Below are positions 18,830-27,356 of a DNA stretch of 62,541 nucleotides, piece by piece. Source of the DNA: Oscillatoriales cyanobacterium (GTDB taxonomy: Bacteria > Cyanobacteriota > Cyanobacteriia > Cyanobacteriales > Microcoleaceae); NCBI GenBank assembly GCA_004292745.1, contig RDXH01000009.1, positions 1 through 62,541 of the forward strand. The letters run 5' to 3'. Under the pieces are notes generated by a model, which saw only the letters and a program-made list of their open reading frames with translations, searched no databases and was not told the DNA's origin. Numbering within the stretch: the first letter of the stretch is position 1; every line of letters starts with the position of its first letter. The position numbers were made by a program, and so were the translations under genes.

Positions 18830-18978
18830 TGCTGACTTCTTTCTTCTGCTATAGGGCGTCGCGTGAGAACCCCGGTCTTTCAAGCTCTTGATGAAACGCA
18901 GTTGCAGTCTGATAGCTGCCAGTCTCTGCTATGGAAGCAAACACAACCCGGATAGTCTTTTAGATTGTCCGGGTTTTT
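18830..18978 (+). ncRNA. candidate small RNA ending in a strong terminator
   Basis: About 150 bases without an ORF, with internal complementarity (GCAGTT near 18899 with AGCTGC near 18914) and a repeated CTGCTAT motif. They end in a strong intrinsic terminator at 18946-18978. It starts soon after the ACT gene, so it could be that gene's 3' UTR. A 6S-type RNA was considered because of size and position, but I cannot confirm it from memory of the family. The 5' boundary is a guess. Confidence 0.4.
18946..18978 (+). terminator. intrinsic terminator
   Basis: Perfect stem ACCCGGA (18946-18952) with TCCGGGT (18968-18974), a 15-base loop, then a run of T. Confidence 0.85.
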
Positions 18979-19276
18979 AGCTAAACTATAGTATATTAGT
19001 ATAATGCAGAACAAGTAGGCGTATCAACTACGTGTTAAACCATTCCTAGAACGGTGAGATTCCGGGCAGTAAGACACCCTCAGCATTTTTGTCTGAGAAA
19101 GACTATGGCACTGCCAAGCAGCGCAGGATGGGGAGCGTACCGAACTGGCAATAGTGTTGATGCATTGCGAACGAAAGCATAAGGCAAAAAGTAAACGTAA
19201 TTGCAGCACCAAAAGGTAGTTGTTTTGAGCGTCTAGAGGTGTCTTGACAGCGCCTTTAAGAGTGTCAAAGCTTCTT

Positions 19277-19311
19277 AAGAATCTCCGTACCGACCGGGCG
19301 GAGAGTGTCAA
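19277..19311 (+). repeat. IS200/IS605 right-end-like hairpin remnant
   Basis: AAGAATCTCCG, a short loop and CGGAGAGTGTCAA. The stem CTCCG (19283-19287) with CGGAG (19299-19303) followed by AGTGTCAA resembles the right end left by IS200/IS605 elements in cyanobacteria. A similar sequence is at 52721-52756. No tnpA or tnpB reading frame is recognisable in the 19020-19276 stretch upstream, which holds no gene that I can support. Confidence 0.4.
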
Positions 19312-19359
19312 AACTGAATAGTGGCAAATTGTTTGAATTCAAATTCAGCTTAAATATCT

Positions 19360-20466
19360 GTGCGCGTCAACCTCACCGATCGGCAACAACACATCCTGTG
19401 GGCAACGGTTCGCCACTATATTGCTACAGCCGAACCCGTTGGCTCAAAAGCTTTGGTTGATGAGTACAAACTCACTGTCAGCCCAGCTACGATTCGCAAT
19501 GCGATGGGAACTCTCGAAAAAGCAGGACTCCTCTATCAACCTCACACTTCTGCAGGACGTGTCCCCTCTGACTCTGGCTACAGACTTTATGTCGATCGAC
19601 TGATCCAGCCTTCAGAGAAACTCGCCGGTAAGGTGGAACAGGTACTCGACCAGCTCAATTGGTCTGATGGTCGCCGCTCGGCGGTACTTCGAGGTGCGGC
19701 TCAAATTTTGGCGACTATTAGCGGTTACATTGCCCTGATCACCATACCCCAAACCAATATCGCTTGCTTGCGACACTTGCAACTGGTGCAGCTAGAACCG
19801 GGAAAGGTGATGCTGATAGTGGTGACAGATGCCTACGAAACCCAGTCTGTTTTGGTGGAGTTACCTCAAGACACAGAAGGTAAAAAGCAGGATGTAGAAA
19901 TAGTCGATCGCGAATTACAGATTTTATCCAATTTTTTGAACTCTAAATTGCGCGGGCGCTCGTTCTCCGAACTCAGTACGATCGCGCTTAGCGAATTAAA
20001 CCAGGACTTTGAACTGTACGCTGATTTGATGGGAACCATGCTGGCGGCCTTGAGCCGTCGGGCCGAGACTCCCACATACACGCGGATTTTGATCGGCGGT
20101 TTGGCCGAAGCATTACGTTTACCGGAGTTCTCGCAGTTGCAGCAAGTTCAAACCCTCGTTCAACTCCTCGAACAAGAACAGGAACTGCTTTGGCCCTTAA
20201 TCTTTGAATCTCCAGCCGACTTGGAAACCGCCGGTAGACGGGTGACAGTCAGAATTGGCTCGGAAAACTCCCTAGAACCAATTCGCGGTTGTACTCTGAT
20301 TTCTTCCACTTATCGGCGCGGCTCTTTACCTGTGGGGAGTGTTGGGGTTTTGGGACCGACGCGGATGGTTTACGAAAATGCGATCGCAGTTGTCGAAGCA
20401 GCCGCAGATTATTTGTCGGAAGCCATTGGCGGAAATCGAGCTAATTTTCCTGAAGCCGATCCATAG
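19360..20466 (+). CDS. hrcA: heat-inducible transcription repressor HrcA
   Basis: A 368-residue protein with the N-terminal winged helix of HrcA ([62 protein letters not shown]) and the GAF-like C-terminal domain ([20 protein letters not shown]). HrcA represses groESL and sometimes dnaK by binding CIRCE elements; no CIRCE is visible in this window, including the 71 bases seen upstream of dnaK. GTG 19360 is the start. It has its own terminator. Confidence 0.96.
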   Translation: MRVNLTDRQQHILWATVRHYIATAEPVGSKALVDEYKLTVSPATIRNAMGTLEKAGLLYQPHTSAGRVPSDSGYRLYVDRLIQPSEKLAGKVEQVLDQLNWSDGRRSAVLRGAAQILATISGYIALITIPQTNIACLRHLQLVQLEPGKVMLIVVTDAYETQSVLVELPQDTEGKKQDVEIVDRELQILSNFLNSKLRGRSFSELSTIALSELNQDFELYADLMGTMLAALSRRAETPTYTRILIGGLAEALRLPEFSQLQQVQTLVQLLEQEQELLWPLIFESPADLETAGRRVTVRIGSENSLEPIRGCTLISSTYRRGSLPVGSVGVLGPTRMVYENAIAVVEAAADYLSEAIGGNRANFPEADP

Positions 20467-20508
20467 ATGCCGCATAGTAGATTCATAGATGCACCCTGAT
20501 TTGATACC

Positions 20509-20536
20509 CCCAAGTTTAATAGCTTGGGTTTTTTTT
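20509..20536 (+). terminator. intrinsic terminator of hrcA
   Basis: Stem CCCAAG (20509-20514) with CTTGGG (20523-20528), an 8-base loop, then eight T. Confidence 0.88.
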
Positions 20537-20907
20537 GTATAGATTATAGCATATTTTCCTTTCAAATTTTGAAGTTCAGGGGCGGATGTAATAAAACTAA
20601 AGTTAATATTTATTAGTCATCTGCGACTCTCCCGGTCTGCCACTCTCCCCCTCGGCCACTGACCCACTTTCAGGGGATAGGCTATTTTCCAAAGAAAAGT
20701 CAAAATATTAAGACATTTTTTAGAGTTGGTCAAAAACAGGTAAAAAAGATTAATGTGGTTATTAAACTCCTTTGTCTGTTGGGAATAACCAGGGTTGGCA
20801 AATTGCAAATAGCTTCCAGCCAATTTAGCAAAATTGCCACTCCAGCTAAGGTTCAACTCTTAAGTTAAGATCGAAGGCGAGATTTAAGTAATTTTTTTTA
20901 GGATTAA
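20537..20907. other. hrcA-metG intergenic region, no gene
   Basis: 370 bases, AT-rich. The stretch CACTCTCCCCCTCGGCCACTG near 20640 is simple-sequence-like. No conserved ORF on either strand. The leader of metG is presumably here; no riboswitch-like structure is apparent. Confidence 0.5.
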
Positions 20908-22515
20908 ATGAAATCGATCGATAACAGTAAAAATACCTTTGCGATCACAACCCCTCTGTACTATGTAAACGATTTACCTCACCTTGGCAGCGCTTACACC
21001 ACTATGGCGGCTGATGCTATAGCCAGATTTGAGAGGCTGCGGGGTAAGTCAGTCTTGCTAGTTACAGGGACAGACGAGCACGGACAGAAAATTCAACGCA
21101 CCGCCGAGAGTTTGGGGCGATCGCCCCAGGCTCACTGCGATCTAGTTGTTCCGGGCTTTGAGGCGCTGTGGGAAAAATTCAACATCCAGTACGATCGTTT
21201 TATCCGCACGACATCCAGACGCCACGAGTATATTGTCAAAGAATTTTTCCAGCGCGTGTGGAACTCCGGCGACATCTACTTGAATCAGCAACAAGGCTGG
21301 TACTGCGTTTCCTGCGAAGAATTTAAAGAAGAACGGGACTTGTTACCGGGGCACCGTTGTTCTGTCCACACCAGCAAAGAAGTTGAGTGGCGCGATGAGG
21401 AAAACTACTTTTTCCGCCTGTCGCGCTATCAAGACAAACTCCTAGCCCTCTATGCTGAACGTCCAGACTTCATCGCGCCGGAAAGTCGGCGCAACGAAGT
21501 TCTCAGCTTTGTCAACTCTGGACTGCAAGACTTTTCGATTTCTAGGGTGAATGTGGCATGGGGTTTGCCGATGCCGGTTGACCCTAGTCATACCATCTAT
21601 GTCTGGTTTGATGCTTTGGTAGGATACATCACCGCCCTGGTGGATGCTGACAGCGACCCCACTTTAGAGAATGCTTTATCTAAATGGTGGCCAGTTGACC
21701 TCCACTTAATTGGCAAAGATATTCTGCGTTTCCACGCAGTTTATTGGCCGGCAATGCTGATGTCTGCTGGTTTGCCGATGCCAGGCTGTGTCTTCGCCCA
21801 CGGTTTTTTGACCAAAGATGGCAAAAAAATGGGTAAAACTGAGGGTAACACTTTAGACCCAGTGGAATTGGTCAATAAATACGGTGCTGATGCGGCTCGC
21901 TACTATTTCTTAAAAGAAATTGAGTTCGGACAGGACGGCGATTTTAATGAAACTCGGTTTATCAATACATTAAATGCTGAGTTAGCAAATGATTTGGGAA
22001 ATTTGCTTAACCGTACTTTAAACATGGCCCGTAAATATTGCGGGGGTTGTGTTCCTAATGTATTGGCCGAAAACATTTCCAGCGACAACCTTCTCAAGGG
22101 TATGAGCCTGAATTTGGGCGAAGAAGTCGCTGGTTTTTATGAAGACTTAGCTTTTAGCAAAGCTTGCGAAGCCGTACTGGCTTTGGTTCGAGCTGGAAAT
22201 AAGTTTATTGACGTACAAGCACCTTGGAGTTTGTATAAACAAGGACATTTAGAATCTGTCCAACAAGTGTTATATTCGGTTCTGGAATCTGTTAGACTGG
22301 CATCTTACCTTTTATCGCCGATAATACCAAATATCAGCAGTGCGATTTATCAGCAGCTCGGTTTTTCAATTGACTTTAACGATAAGGTAGCAGTTAACAG
22401 TTTAGCAACATTTGCAACTCACTCGGTATGGGGTGCTTTACCAGCAAACCAAGCTCTGGGAGAAGCTCAGCCTGTTTTTAGGCGACTAGAACTGCTGGAA
22501 AAAGTACCTTCTTAG
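20908..22515 (+). CDS. metG: methionyl-tRNA synthetase
   Basis: Class I aminoacyl-tRNA synthetase that charges tRNA-Met. The HIGH-type motif reads PHLGS (residues about 24-28) and the KMSKS-type motif reads KKMGKTEGN. A zinc-knuckle region with WYCVSCEEF and HRCSVH is present. The 535-residue length means the C-terminal EMAP/Trbp111-like domain of some MetRS is missing, as is usual in cyanobacteria. ATG start at 20908. Confidence 0.97.
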   Translation: MKSIDNSKNTFAITTPLYYVNDLPHLGSAYTTMAADAIARFERLRGKSVLLVTGTDEHGQKIQRTAESLGRSPQAHCDLVVPGFEALWEKFNIQYDRFIRTTSRRHEYIVKEFFQRVWNSGDIYLNQQQGWYCVSCEEFKEERDLLPGHRCSVHTSKEVEWRDEENYFFRLSRYQDKLLALYAERPDFIAPESRRNEVLSFVNSGLQDFSISRVNVAWGLPMPVDPSHTIYVWFDALVGYITALVDADSDPTLENALSKWWPVDLHLIGKDILRFHAVYWPAMLMSAGLPMPGCVFAHGFLTKDGKKMGKTEGNTLDPVELVNKYGADAARYYFLKEIEFGQDGDFNETRFINTLNAELANDLGNLLNRTLNMARKYCGGCVPNVLAENISSDNLLKGMSLNLGEEVAGFYEDLAFSKACEAVLALVRAGNKFIDVQAPWSLYKQGHLESVQQVLYSVLESVRLASYLLSPIIPNISSAIYQQLGFSIDFNDKVAVNSLATFATHSVWGALPANQALGEAQPVFRRLELLEKVPS

Positions 22516-22607
22516 TTGACATTAGGCGATCGGGGTGCTATGACCGATCGCAAATTAGCACTTATTTCATTACCTAATCTTTCATAAAAAATTGAGGCAT
22601 AACAATC

Positions 22608-23213
22608 ATGTTGAATAGAATAGAAAGCAACGATCTTTTTACGCCGGAACAAGTTTTAGAAAATCGGGGACGAGTGGCAATCTTTATTGATGGCTCTAAC
22701 TTGTTTTATGCTGCTTTACAGTTAGGGATTGAGATTGATTATACCAAGCTTCTGTGCCGTTTAACGGCTGGTTCCCGGCTGCTGCGGTCTTTTTTCTACA
22801 CTGGTGTCGATCGCACTAACGAGAAACAACAGGGGTTTTTGCTGTGGATGCGCCGCAACGGATACCGGGTAATTTCTAAGGATTTGGTGCAGTTACCAGA
22901 TGGTTCTAAGAAAGCGAACTTAGATGTAGAAATTGCTGTGGATATGATGGCTTTGGTGGGTTCCTATGACACGGCGGTTTTGGTCAGTGGCGATGGCGAT
23001 TTGGCCTATGCTGTGGATGCTGTTAGCTACCGTGGGGTGCGGGTTGAGGTGGTGAGTTTGCGATCGATGACTAGCGACAGTTTAATTAATGTAGCCGATC
23101 GCTACATCGATTTGGAAATGATTAAGGAAGATATCCAAAAAACATCGCGCCCTAACTATGCTTATCGCCCCTTGTCTGGCTTGAGCTTGATGGACGAACA
23201 TGACGATAGATAG
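22608..23213 (+). CDS. NYN domain protein, LabA/DUF88 family
   Basis: A 201-residue PIN-like NYN protein. The acidic metal-site residues are in place: VAIFIDGSNLFYA, NLDVEIAVDMMAL and VLVSGDGDLAYAV. LabA of Synechococcus elongatus acts in circadian feedback on gene expression; other family members are RNases. Strong similarity to LabA across the domain is seen, but orthology cannot be proven here. ATG 22608 lies 92 bases after metG. A 14-bp tandem repeat follows the stop codon. Confidence 0.88.
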   Translation: MLNRIESNDLFTPEQVLENRGRVAIFIDGSNLFYAALQLGIEIDYTKLLCRLTAGSRLLRSFFYTGVDRTNEKQQGFLLWMRRNGYRVISKDLVQLPDGSKKANLDVEIAVDMMALVGSYDTAVLVSGDGDLAYAVDAVSYRGVRVEVVSLRSMTSDSLINVADRYIDLEMIKEDIQKTSRPNYAYRPLSGLSLMDEHDDR

Positions 23214-23218
23214 GAAGT

Positions 23219-23275
23219 TGGGAATGGGTAATGGGGAATGGGTAATGGGGAATGGGTAATGGGGAATGGGTAATA
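23219..23275. repeat. tandem repeat, 14-bp unit, four copies
   Basis: GGGAATGGGTAATG repeated four times directly after the LabA-like gene. Such repeats built from the heptamer-like pieces AATGGGT and AATGGGG are common between cyanobacterial genes. The next 150 bases continue as AT-rich imperfect repeats of TTACCAA/ATTACTAA. Confidence 0.9.
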
Positions 23276-23434
23276 GGTTAAATAATTCAAAATTAAAAGT
23301 CAAAAATTTAGATAAAATATAGGAGATTTTAAACTTTTGATTTGCTTTTTCAATTAATAAGTTACCAAATTACCAATTACCAAATCATTAATTACCACAT
23401 TACTAATTACCACTTACTAATTATTAATTACTAA

Positions 23435-24631
23435 ATGATTAATTACCCATCAAAAATTTCCAATTTCTCATCCCCAAAAGTGGTGCTACTAACTTTAGTT
23501 GCCTTGCTTTTGGGGATTGGTGCTTGTGGCGCTCCTTCCGACACTCAAAAAAGTAAGTTAGCTGAAGATCTCAAAACTGCTGAAAAGTCAAACAGCACTT
23601 TAACATTGAACAAAGTAATTCTAGAGCAGGCCAATGAAAAAGGCGAGTTATTCTGGAAAGTGAGGTCGAAGGATGCTGTTTACAGCAAAGACCAAAAGAT
23701 AGTGAACGTTCAGAAACCCGTGGGGAAATTGTTTCAGGACGGTAAAGAAATTTACGATATTCAAGCAGAAACAGGAGAGGTATTTCAAGAAGGAAATCAG
23801 GTATTTCTGAAAGGCAAAATAGTTGCTACTGACCTCAAAAATGGAGTGGTGCTCAGGGGGAATGAATTGGAGTGGCGGCCCAAGGAAGATGTGTTAGTGG
23901 TTCGCAATAATCTGACTGGAGATAACAAACAGGTGAGTGCTTCAGCCAAGGAAGCGCGAGTTTTCACTAGAGCCAGGAGAATGGAGTTATTCGGCTCTGT
24001 AGTCGCAGATATTAAAGATCCGGTTTTGCAATTGCGAACAGAGCATTTAATCTGGTTTCTGGATCAGCAAAAAGTCAGCAGTGATAAACCTAGTCAACTG
24101 GACAGATATAAAGATAAAAAAGTTACAGAAAGCGGTTTTGCTGACCAGACAGATGTAGACTTAAAAACGAAGATTGCGACGCTGACCAAAAATGCTCAAT
24201 TGATGCCATCAGACCCGCCACTGCAAATAGAAAGCAATTTGATGAGTTGGAATTTTCCGGCACAAAGTGTGGTTTCTCCGGGACCAGTGAAGATTTTTCA
24301 CCGGGTGGAAAAGGTGACGATGACTGGGGATACTGGTAGGGGAGATTTAGATAAAAAAGTTTTTTATTTGACGGGAAATGTGCTAGGAATAGGGCAGAAA
24401 CGTCAATCTCAGTTGAATAGCGATCGAGTAATTTGGTATTTAACTAATCAGACTTTTGATGCGGAAGGAAATGTGGTTTACCGACAATTAGATCCGGTGT
24501 TTAATTTAACTGGACCGAAGGCTTCGGGACAGCTTAAAGATCAAACTGTGATTGTCAAAGGTGACGGTGGGGGTGGCCAAGTTGTGACGGAGTTTGTGCC
24601 GGATGAGCATAAAGCAACTTTGGGACAGTAG
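23435..24631 (+). CDS. lptC: LptC-like lipopolysaccharide export lipoprotein
   Basis: A 398-residue exported protein. The N-terminus has a hydrophobic stretch (VVLLTLVALLLGIGACG) with a lipobox-like GIGAC, so it is probably a lipoprotein anchored in the plasma membrane. The rest is the beta-rich LptC/OstA-like fold in several repeats (IYDIQAETGEVF, VVLRGNELEWRP, KVFYLTGNVLG). LptC carries lipopolysaccharide from the LptBFG transporter toward LptA. It is about twice the length of E. coli LptC, as is common in cyanobacteria. No lpt neighbour is present. Confidence 0.85.
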   Translation: MINYPSKISNFSSPKVVLLTLVALLLGIGACGAPSDTQKSKLAEDLKTAEKSNSTLTLNKVILEQANEKGELFWKVRSKDAVYSKDQKIVNVQKPVGKLFQDGKEIYDIQAETGEVFQEGNQVFLKGKIVATDLKNGVVLRGNELEWRPKEDVLVVRNNLTGDNKQVSASAKEARVFTRARRMELFGSVVADIKDPVLQLRTEHLIWFLDQQKVSSDKPSQLDRYKDKKVTESGFADQTDVDLKTKIATLTKNAQLMPSDPPLQIESNLMSWNFPAQSVVSPGPVKIFHRVEKVTMTGDTGRGDLDKKVFYLTGNVLGIGQKRQSQLNSDRVIWYLTNQTFDAEGNVVYRQLDPVFNLTGPKASGQLKDQTVIVKGDGGGGQVVTEFVPDEHKATLGQ

Positions 24632-24657
24632 ATAGGATTGGTGATATCGTTGACCGT

Positions 24658-24712
24658 TGCATCGTCAGGTGATTTAACCTTACTAGAACACAGAGAACAC
24701 AGAGAGCTCAGA
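24658..24712. repeat. dispersed repeat (GTCAGGTGATTTAACC/ACAGAGAACACAGAGA), copy A
   Basis: The same block in inverse orientation lies at 58711-58760, where it reaches the start codon of the M28 peptidase gene. It is a repeat of the type seen near many cyanobacterial genes, with no coding content. Confidence 0.65.
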
Positions 24713-24810
24713 GAGAAATGAATAATTCCGATGAAGAGAGGAATTGATATGACACCTTAAGGTCAAACCGACAGTCTTTCTTGTTTGTGTCGAAGTCTAG
24801 ATCCCCCCTA

Positions 24811-24942
24811 GGGCGTGTTTTCAAACCCAAAGATCCCCCCCAGCCCCCCTTAAAAAGGGGGGGGAAAGAGTCTTTAAGTCCCCCTTTTTAAGGGGGATGC
24901 GAGGGGGATCTAAATCTTAAGGAGTAGTTTGAAAACACGCCC
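24811..24942. mobile_element. MITE with perfect terminal repeats, inserted at TA
   Basis: Ends are a perfect inverted repeat, GGGCGTGTTTTCAAAC (24811-24826) and its complement (24927-24942). It is flanked on both sides by TA (24809-24810, 24943-24944). Removing the element joins GATCCCCCC-TA-GCCCCCCTTAATAAGG, which restores a repeat of the kind at 8035-8117. The element's interior carries another copy of the same palindromic repeat. TA duplication is typical of IS630/Tc1-mariner-type elements. Confidence 0.88.
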
Positions 24943-25014
24943 TAGCCCCCCTTAATAAGGGGGGGACTTGAACGCTGATATAATGAAGATTAAATTGAGT
25001 AAGGAGCAGTTGGG

Positions 25015-25504
25015 ATGACAACAACTTTAGAAAAGTTAGAAAAGCTCGATGAACCTATCTTAATTGACGAATTGAGCTGGAGAGAGTTTAAGGTGGTTGA
25101 GCAGTTGCTCTCACGCCCAGGGGTGAGATTGTCATTTTTAGATGGGGTATTGGAGATTAGACGTATGCCCACTAGAAAGTGAAACTGGAAGGGTGAAGCG
25201 AGAAGCGGATTTGTCTTACGAATTGGGGCCTAATCGAGAACTTCCTGATTTGGTGGTGGAAGTGGTGGTGACTAGCGGCGGTATTGACAAGTTGGAAGCT
25301 TACAAACGCCTGCAAATTCCTGAAGTTTGGTTTTGGGAAAATGGTAGGCTGCGTTTGTATTCGTTGGAGGCTGATGGATATGCAGAGGTCGATCGCTCTT
25401 TGGTTTTGCCAGATTTAGATATTGTATTATTGGCGCGGTGTATTAATATTGAAAATCACCTTCAGGCAATGCGGGAATTTAGACAAGCGATTCAAGGTTC
25501 TTAG
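25015..25504 (+). pseudogene. Uma2 family gene, deleted and frameshifted
   Basis: ATG 25015, preceded by AAGGAG, opens a normal Uma2 N-terminus that runs to SFLDGVLEIRRMP and then stops with TGA near 25180. The C-terminal half, ELPDLVVEVVVTSGGIDKLE and VPEVWFW-like IPEVWFWENGR, is in the +1 frame (25142-25504). About 50 residues expected between the halves are missing. So one internal deletion changed the frame and inactivated the gene. Confidence 0.88.
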
Positions 25505-25574
25505 AAGCCTGTTTTTAGAGTGGATTATTGAACCGCGAAGACGCGAAGGACGCGAAGGAGGAGTCAGTGGTCAA

Positions 25575-25660
25575 AAACCCGGTTTCTGCGTCAATATCTC
25601 TCGGTTCGATGCACCCGGTCACTGAGCGTAGTCGAAGTGTTCGGAGAAACCGGGTTTTTT
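25575..25660 (-). terminator. AAACCCGGTTTCT inverted repeat after ffh
   Basis: Arms AACCCGGTTTCT and AGAAACCGGGTT are separated by about 60 bases that contain a GCGTAGTCGAAG-type repeat. Both arms end in T/A runs, so it could terminate transcription from either side; ffh ends 26 bases away. The AAACCCGGTTT unit recurs after dnaK. Confidence 0.4.
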
Positions 25661-25685
25661 TGCCTAGTCCTAATTTTGATGCTTT

Positions 25686-27131
25686 TTACAATTGTCCGAA
25701 ACCTTTTTTGGGCTTATCTTTTTTCTTTTTCTTTTTCTGTTGTTGGCCGCCCATGTAGCCACGGGCACCGGGCTGCATTCCGGCCATTCCTGGCATTCCT
25801 GGCATTCCCGGTAATCCTCCCATACCTGTAAAGTTACCTTGACTCATTTGCTGCATCATGGTACGCATTTTTTGGAAATCGCTGACGAGTTTGGTGACGT
25901 CGTTTTCTGCATAGCCTGCACCTTTTCCGATGCGACGGCGGCGAGATGGTGAACTTGCTAATAGTTCGGGGTTGCGGCGTTCTTCTACTGTCATGGAATT
26001 AATCATGGCTTCGGTGCGTTTTAGCTGCACTTCTCCTTGTCGCATTTGTTCGTCTGAGAGTTTGTTCATCCCCGGTATCATTTTCATGATGCCGCCTAGG
26101 GAACCCATGTTTTTTAGCAGTCTGGTTTGTTTGAGAAAGTCGGTAAAGTCAAACTTTGCCGTGAGCATTTTCTCTTGCATTTTTTCGGCATCGGCGATGT
26201 CGAATTCTTCTTGGGCTCTTTCTACTAGGGTGAGGACGTCGCCCATGCCGAGTATTCTCGATGCCATGCGATCGGGATAAAATGGTTGCAATGCTTCCAC
26301 TTTTTCGCCGACTCCGACAAATTTAATTGGGGCACCGGATATTTGGCGCACGGATAAGGCTGCTCCGCCGCGGCTGTCGCCGTCTAATTTGGTTAAGATG
26401 GCGCCGGTAATGCCGATTTGTTCGTGAAAGGTGCGGGTTAAATTTGCTGCTTCTTGGCCTGTCATGGCATCTACAACTAACAGTGTTTCGTGGGGTTGTA
26501 CTGTTTGTTTGATGCGGCCTAATTCTGCCATCATGTCTTGGTCGATTTGCAGGCGGCCTGCTGTATCGACGATGATTGTATCAACGCCTAGTTGTTTGCC
26601 GTGTTCGATCCCTTGGCGGGCAATTTCTACGGGGTCCGTATCAGTACCTAGTTCAAATACTGGTACGTCTATTTGTTTACCTAGGGTGAGCAATTGGTCG
26701 ATCGCGGCTGGTCGATAAATGTCTGTTGCCACCAGCAATGCGGTACGATTTTGTTTGCGGAGGTGCAGTGCTAGTTTGGCGGTGGCTGTGGTTTTACCGG
26801 TGCCTTGTAAACCTGCCATCAGGACGACTGTGGGCCCGCTGTCGGCGATGGCGAGGGGTACGTTGGTTTCCCCCATGACGCGGACGAGTTCGTCGTGAAC
26901 TATTTTAATGAATTGTTGGTCGGGACGGACGCCTGAGACTACTTCTGCTCCTTGTGCTTTGGCCGTTACTTCGGCGATGAAGTTTTTGACGACTTGGAGG
27001 TTGACATCTGCTTCCAGGAGGGCGCGGCGGACTTCTTTGAGCGCGTCTTGGATGTTGCTCTCGGAGATTTTATTCTGTCCGCGCAGTTTTTTCCAGGTGG
27101 ATTCGAGTCGATCGGCAAGGGCTTCAAACAT
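25686..27131 (-). CDS. ffh: signal recognition particle protein Ffh (SRP54)
   Basis: GTPase that binds signal sequences and 4.5S-type RNA and delivers ribosomes to FtsY at the membrane. N domain (FEALADRLESTWKKLRG), G domain with GLQGTGKTTATAKLA (about 109-123), DTAGRLQID and TKLDGDSRGGAAL, then the methionine-rich M domain with MKMIPGMNKL and RRRRIGKGAG. The C-terminus adds a GMPGMPGMAGM stretch and lysines. Length 481 is normal. ATG start at 27131. Confidence 0.97.
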   Translation of the reverse strand: MFEALADRLESTWKKLRGQNKISESNIQDALKEVRRALLEADVNLQVVKNFIAEVTAKAQGAEVVSGVRPDQQFIKIVHDELVRVMGETNVPLAIADSGPTVVLMAGLQGTGKTTATAKLALHLRKQNRTALLVATDIYRPAAIDQLLTLGKQIDVPVFELGTDTDPVEIARQGIEHGKQLGVDTIIVDTAGRLQIDQDMMAELGRIKQTVQPHETLLVVDAMTGQEAANLTRTFHEQIGITGAILTKLDGDSRGGAALSVRQISGAPIKFVGVGEKVEALQPFYPDRMASRILGMGDVLTLVERAQEEFDIADAEKMQEKMLTAKFDFTDFLKQTRLLKNMGSLGGIMKMIPGMNKLSDEQMRQGEVQLKRTEAMINSMTVEERRNPELLASSPSRRRRIGKGAGYAENDVTKLVSDFQKMRTMMQQMSQGNFTGMGGLPGMPGMPGMAGMQPGARGYMGGQQQKKKKKKDKPKKGFGQL

Positions 27132-27356
27132 AGGGCTTTGTTGGCTAGTCAGTCTTTTTTATTTTAAGGGTAAATGGCGGTGTTTGGATTCATGTTTTGC
27201 TAAAAGTGGGATTTTTTATGTATGAAGGGGGATTAGGGCTGATGAATTTGGATATTTTTTAACTTATTTGATGTGGCTTTTTTTGTATTCAGGACTTAGG
27301 CACTCTATCTACATCTGCGCTTGAAAGTAGGAGCGTATACCCTATAAAAGCTTCTG

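Noticed and set aside
19024-19311. 95-codon minus-strand ORF upstream of hrcA
   Set aside because: Composition and sequence are not protein-like and it covers the IS-end-like hairpin.
22526-22551. GCGATCGG/CCGATCGC inverted repeat after metG as terminator
   Set aside because: No T run follows, and HIP1-type sequences are palindromic by chance throughout the window.
26431-27225. Plus-strand ORFs opposite ffh
   Set aside because: Antisense shadows of a clear core gene.
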